DNA of 18,750 nucleotides. It comes from Alphaproteobacteria bacterium UBA7371 (lineage in GTDB: Bacteria > Pseudomonadota > Alphaproteobacteria > UBA8317). Positions 16,308 through 18,750 of the stretch are shown here, one piece after another (positions within the stretch are counted from its first letter, which is position 1; every line of letters begins with the position of its first letter). The stretch spans positions 1 through 18,750 of the forward strand of contig DKOD01000005.1 of NCBI GenBank assembly GCA_002469865.1. The letters run 5' to 3'. The notes beneath the pieces are model-generated. The model was not told the origin of the DNA. It did not search any database and saw nothing but the letters and a program-made list of their open reading frames with translations. The translations under genes and the position numbers were made by a program.

Positions 16308-16733
16308 TTAATGGTGGAATTGGTTGCAGGTCATAACATAGGCATCGCAAGTATTGCCAGTGTCTTTGTCTTGATAATATTTTTTTCTTGTGCCCACTAC
16401 TTTAAAGCCAAATTTATGATACAAATAATACGCTGTATTGTTTTTCACCGAAACTTCCAAAAACAATTGGGTTACCCCAAGTCTGTGATGAAGATGTTCC
16501 ATGGATGCGGCCAGCAGAAGACTACCTAAGCCCTGGCCTTGGGACCCATCAAGGACATGAAGCCAAAGCAATTCCGCCTCTGGTGCCAAAACCCGCCACC
16601 AACATAATGCTTGATGATCCAAAACCATCACAACATCCGTGGCCCCCACATCACCATGCGGCGCATCATGGGCCCGCAAAGCCTTGTTGGCAGCACACCC
16701 ATCAAGAATTTTTGGGGCCATCAACTCAGCCAT
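16308..16733 (-). CDS. rimI: RimI-like GNAT N-acetyltransferase
   Basis: The RimI branch of the GNAT family acetylates protein N-termini, classically ribosomal protein S18. The 141-residue product shows the acetyl-CoA-binding motif GSQGQGLGSLLL, then FLEVSVKNNTAYYLYHKFGFKVVGTRKKYY and the terminal DAYVMTC, a good match to RimI. The first 50 residues are poorly conserved. Two starts are possible: ATG at 16733 (13-nt overlap with tsaB) or ATG at 16721, sharing one base with the tsaB stop; neither has a strong ribosome site. tsaB-rimI adjacency is common and supports the call. The 3' half is noticeably richer in A+T than neighbouring genes. Confidence 0.85.
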   Translation of the reverse strand: MAELMAPKILDGCAANKALRAHDAPHGDVGATDVVMVLDHQALCWWRVLAPEAELLWLHVLDGSQGQGLGSLLLAASMEHLHHRLGVTQLFLEVSVKNNTAYYLYHKFGFKVVGTRKKYYQDKDTGNTCDAYVMTCNQFHH

Positions 16734-17263
16734 GGTGGCCGGGCAGCTGGTGTTGCATCGGGTGGACGCACATAAAGTGGTTTGGGCGGCAGCATTGGGC
16801 ATGGTCTGTCAAAAAAAGCCCCAGGGGAGAGCCCTGGATGCTCATTAATCAAAAACACCCCCATGGGTGGCTCCACAACCAAATGGGGCTCTTCCAAAAA
16901 GCCTTCCCGGGTTGGCCGCGCCACGATCATGTCCTTACCGCCTTGGGAAAACCCCAGAAGTTGGTCGTCATTATCTGTCACAAGATGAAACAAGCTGGTG
17001 GATTCTAAGGGAATGTTTAAGGCCCTGGACAGGCCCTGACCATAGGCAAGACCTGACCTAAGGGACGTAAAACCCCCTGGCCCGACACAGACCCTAACCA
17101 TGTTGATGTCATCAAAGGACCCACCACATTGGGTCAATAATTTCTGAACAATGCCGGGCATTTCTTCGGCAATGGCCTTGCCCAGGCTTTGGGAGATGGT
17201 TTGGGCGCCGGTATTTAGGATAACGGCATGGGCAAAACCCGCCGTTTGAAGCCCCAAGCGCAT
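16721..17263 (-). CDS. tsaB: TsaB, tRNA threonylcarbamoyladenosine (t6A) synthesis protein
   Basis: TsaB forms a complex with TsaD and TsaE that makes t6A37 in ANN-decoding tRNAs. The 180-residue product carries CVGPGGFTSLRSGLAYGQGLSRALNIPL, a variant of the family signature GPGSFTGLR-GLA, and ends with PLYVRPPDA, a late TsaB motif. The N-terminus (MRLGLQTAGFAHAVIL) is degenerate: the ASKHA-type Asp-Thr reads Gln-Thr, and the protein is shorter than most homologs. ATG at 17263 is used; a GTG directly before it (17266) is equally close to a weak AGG. It starts 5 nt after the nfu gene and ends at rimI. Confidence 0.88.
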   Translation of the reverse strand: MRLGLQTAGFAHAVILNTGAQTISQSLGKAIAEEMPGIVQKLLTQCGGSFDDINMVRVCVGPGGFTSLRSGLAYGQGLSRALNIPLESTSLFHLVTDNDDQLLGFSQGGKDMIVARPTREGFLEEPHLVVEPPMGVFLINEHPGLSPGAFFDRPCPMLPPKPLYVRPPDATPAARPPWLS

Positions 17264-17268
17264 CACAA

Positions 17269-17814
17269 TCAGACCTGACGGACTTCCACCACGTCGGGAA
17301 CCTGGCGGCGGAGCATGTTCTCAATACCATGCTTGAGGGTCATGGTTGCTGATGGGCATCCCGCACAGGCACCGCGCATGGACAAATAAACGATTCCTTT
17401 CTCGAAGCCTTTCAACTCCACATCACCGCCATCCCGGGCCACGGCGGGCCGGATGTAGGTATCAATGACCTCACGGATTTGGGCCGTGACCTCATCATCA
17501 TCTGCAAAAGTTTCTGCCTCGGTGGCGTCTGCAGCGACCACCGGTTGCCCGGACATAAAATGATCCATGATCGCACCCAACACCGAAGGCTTGAGATGAA
17601 GCCACTCCCAGTCATCTGCCTTGGTGACCGAAACAAAATCACCCCCCAAATACACCCCCGTAACGCCAGAAATTGCCATCAGGCGCCCCGCCAAGGGCGA
17701 GGGATCACAATCCTCACCAAGGGCAAATTCCATGGGCTGGCCCGGCGCCACATCCTGGCCCGGCAAAAATTTGACCGTGGCTGGGTTGGGTGTGTCCTCG
17801 GTTTGGATAAACAT
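17269..17814 (-). CDS. Nfu/NifU-domain Fe-S cluster scaffold protein
   Basis: Nfu proteins carry [4Fe-4S] clusters to apo-enzymes. The 181-residue product has the Nfu N-terminal domain (MFIQTEDTPNPATVKFLPG to about residue 88) and a C-terminal NifU domain with RPAVARDGGDVEL and the cluster-binding GACAGCPSATMTLKHGIE; the CxxC cysteines are Cys150 and Cys153 from this start. The ATG at 17814 was preferred over a GTG two codons upstream because AGGAG sits 5 nt before the ATG but directly abuts the GTG. It follows usp by 21 nt. A nearby Fe-S client is MiaB in the same window. Confidence 0.96.
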   Translation of the reverse strand: MFIQTEDTPNPATVKFLPGQDVAPGQPMEFALGEDCDPSPLAGRLMAISGVTGVYLGGDFVSVTKADDWEWLHLKPSVLGAIMDHFMSGQPVVAADATEAETFADDDEVTAQIREVIDTYIRPAVARDGGDVELKGFEKGIVYLSMRGACAGCPSATMTLKHGIENMLRRQVPDVVEVRQV

Positions 17815-17835
17815 GCTCACTCCTCGGGTTCGCTG

Positions 17836-18306
17836 TTAGGTTAATTCGTCAATTTGTTGGTCGGTCAGATGGCCTGGTACAATGGATATGGGAACCCGAA
17901 GCCCGCCTGACAATTCGCCAGCAAGGCTTTTGACCAATGGGCCTGGACCCTCACCTTCAATACTTGCGCCCAAAACCAGAATTCGCACGGCATGGTCATC
18001 ATTCATCTCGCCAAGCACTTCGTCATGCATGCGCCCCTCACGAATGACATATTCCACCGGAATATCAGAAATCTCATGAATTTCGTTCGCCAAATTGGTC
18101 AGCAATTCTTCCGCCGCAGCCCGGGCTTCATCCCGCATCATCTGCTTGACCCCCAACCAATGCTCAAAGGAAGGTTCATCAAGCACCGAAAGCAGCTTCA
18201 CAAGCCCTTCGGTGCGTTCTGCCCGTCTTATGGCAAAACGAAGCGCCTTTCGACATTCCGGCGTGTCATCCACCACCACCATGAATTTTCGGGCTTCTTT
18301 AAACAA
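17836..18306 (-). CDS. Universal stress protein (UspA family)
   Basis: The 156-residue single-domain Usp starts with the Alphaproteobacterial pattern ARKFMVVVDDTPECRKALRFAIRRAER (6-32). It has an HWLGVKQMMRDEARAAAEELL helix, VEYVIREG and the late RILVLGASIEGEGPGPLVKSL, then PISIVPG. The classical ATP-binding GxxG(9x)G(S/T) pattern is not obvious. Its substrate or partner is unknown; Usp proteins generally support stress survival. The start is a TTG at 18306 with AGGGG 6 nt upstream, better placed than the ATG eight codons in. It is the first gene after a promoter-like spacer and is probably co-transcribed with nfu, tsaB and rimI. Confidence 0.93.
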   Translation of the reverse strand: MFKEARKFMVVVDDTPECRKALRFAIRRAERTEGLVKLLSVLDEPSFEHWLGVKQMMRDEARAAAEELLTNLANEIHEISDIPVEYVIREGRMHDEVLGEMNDDHAVRILVLGASIEGEGPGPLVKSLAGELSGGLRVPISIVPGHLTDQQIDELT

Positions 18307-18367
18307 TTCTGACCCCTATGAATATTCTTGACATGCCCATTCAGGTCCATTTCGACATCCGCCACCG

Positions 18368-18396
18368 ATTATGGCGATGCTCGGGAAAAAACACAA
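18368..18396 (-). promoter_or_regulatory. Candidate sigma-70-type promoter for usp operon
   Basis: In the 95-nt spacer between trpS and usp, the minus strand reads TTGTGT (18396-18391), exactly 17 nt, then CATAAT (18373-18368). The -10 matches the consensus at five of six positions; the -35 only at the TTG. The usp start lies about 60 nt downstream. No terminator hairpin for trpS is visible here. Confidence 0.4.
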
Positions 18397-18401
18397 ATAG
18401 C

Positions 18402-18750
18402 TTAGGCAGAAAGGCCCATGCGTTGATACACCATGTCCCTGGTTTCCCTTGCGATGGCCGAGGCCCTTTCCCCGCCATCGGCCAGGATCTTATCAATGGC
18501 TTCAGGGTCTGATTTTAAGCGCTTCATTTCACTGGTGATCGGCGCCAAATGAGCCAATAAGGCTTCGGTTAAGGCCGGCTTAAAACTGGAAAAGGGCGCA
18601 CCGCCATATTCCGCCAGAATTTCAGCCATGCTCCGACCCGTCACCGCTGCCATGATACCCACCAAATTGCGGGCCTCAAGGCGCCCTTCAAGCCCGTCAA
18701 CCTCGCTGGGTAATGCTTCTGGATCCGTCGTGGCTTTGCGGATTTTTTGG
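18402..18750 (-). CDS. trpS: Tryptophan--tRNA ligase, C-terminal part only
   Basis: The frame is open from the window edge to a TAA at 18402, giving 115 residues of the C-terminus of TrpRS, the class I enzyme that charges tRNA-Trp. The segment begins KIRKATTDPEALP (the stretch that follows the KMSKS loop in this family) and continues LEARNLVGIMAAVTG, AEYGGAPFSSFKPALTEALLAHLAPI and ends DMVYQRMGLSA, all family-typical. The catalytic Rossmann domain with HIGH and KMSKS lies outside the window. The apparent ATG at 18665 is internal. Confidence 0.96.
   Translation of the reverse strand, partial: QKIRKATTDPEALPSEVDGLEGRLEARNLVGIMAAVTGRSMAEILAEYGGAPFSSFKPALTEALLAHLAPITSEMKRLKSDPEAIDKILADGGERASAIARETRDMVYQRMGLSA

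Noticed and set aside
17815..17820. GTG start two codons upstream for the Nfu protein
   Set aside because: GAGGA directly abuts this GTG, leaving no spacing, while the ATG at 17814 has proper spacing and gives the usual MFIQTEDTPNP.
1..18750. Mobile element, CRISPR, defence or biosynthetic cluster
   Set aside because: Every stretch longer than about 150 nt is occupied by a recognised core gene, with no direct-repeat arrays, transposase motifs or attachment-like repeats seen.

Overview
This window reads as a core-genome segment of an alphaproteobacterium of moderate GC. The closest ordering I recognise is that of Rhodospirillales-like genomes. The evidence is the class-typical gene order, a YlxR-L7Ae fusion between nusA and infB, a Ros/MucR zinc-finger regulator, and an alphaproteobacterial-type Usp next to an Nfu scaffold protein. 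All 21 genes lie on the minus strand, so the biological reading direction is from 18750 down to 1. I see no plus-strand gene, tRNA, rRNA, CRISPR array, insertion sequence or phage gene.

In transcription order, 18750-16308 carries the 3' end of trpS, a short spacer with a candidate promoter, then usp, an Nfu-type Fe-S scaffold gene, tsaB (tRNA t6A synthesis) and a rimI-like acetyltransferase gene. The stretch 16277-14953 holds mucR and plsC, joined by a 1-nt stop/start overlap. From 14935 to 9822 comes miaB, phoH-family ybeZ, ybeY, corC/ybeX and lnt, the same order as the E. coli miaB-ybeZYX-lnt operon, with 4-nt overlaps at every junction. trmB overlaps the end of lnt and is followed by a strong intrinsic terminator-like hairpin.

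From 8999 to 1 lies the transcription/translation cluster rimP, nusA, ylxR-L7Ae, infB, rbfA, truB, rpsO and pnp. pnp is cut by the window edge inside its S1 domain. These genes are packed with overlaps or gaps of a few bases, except for the rpsO-pnp spacer, which holds a perfect GC-rich hairpin.

Functionally the window is nearly all RNA-centred: ribosome maturation (RimP, RbfA, YbeY), initiation (IF2), tRNA modification (TrmB, MiaB, TruB, TsaB), transcription elongation (NusA) and RNA decay (PNPase). Envelope lipid enzymes (Lnt, PlsC), a global regulator and Fe-S assembly are interleaved. I find no credible undescribed defence or mobile system. The points most worth a second look are the start of the ylxR-L7Ae gene (no usual start codon outside nusA, but a perfect AGGAGG 9 nt before an AUC), a terminator only about 50 nt before rimP, and local departures from the expected gene order.
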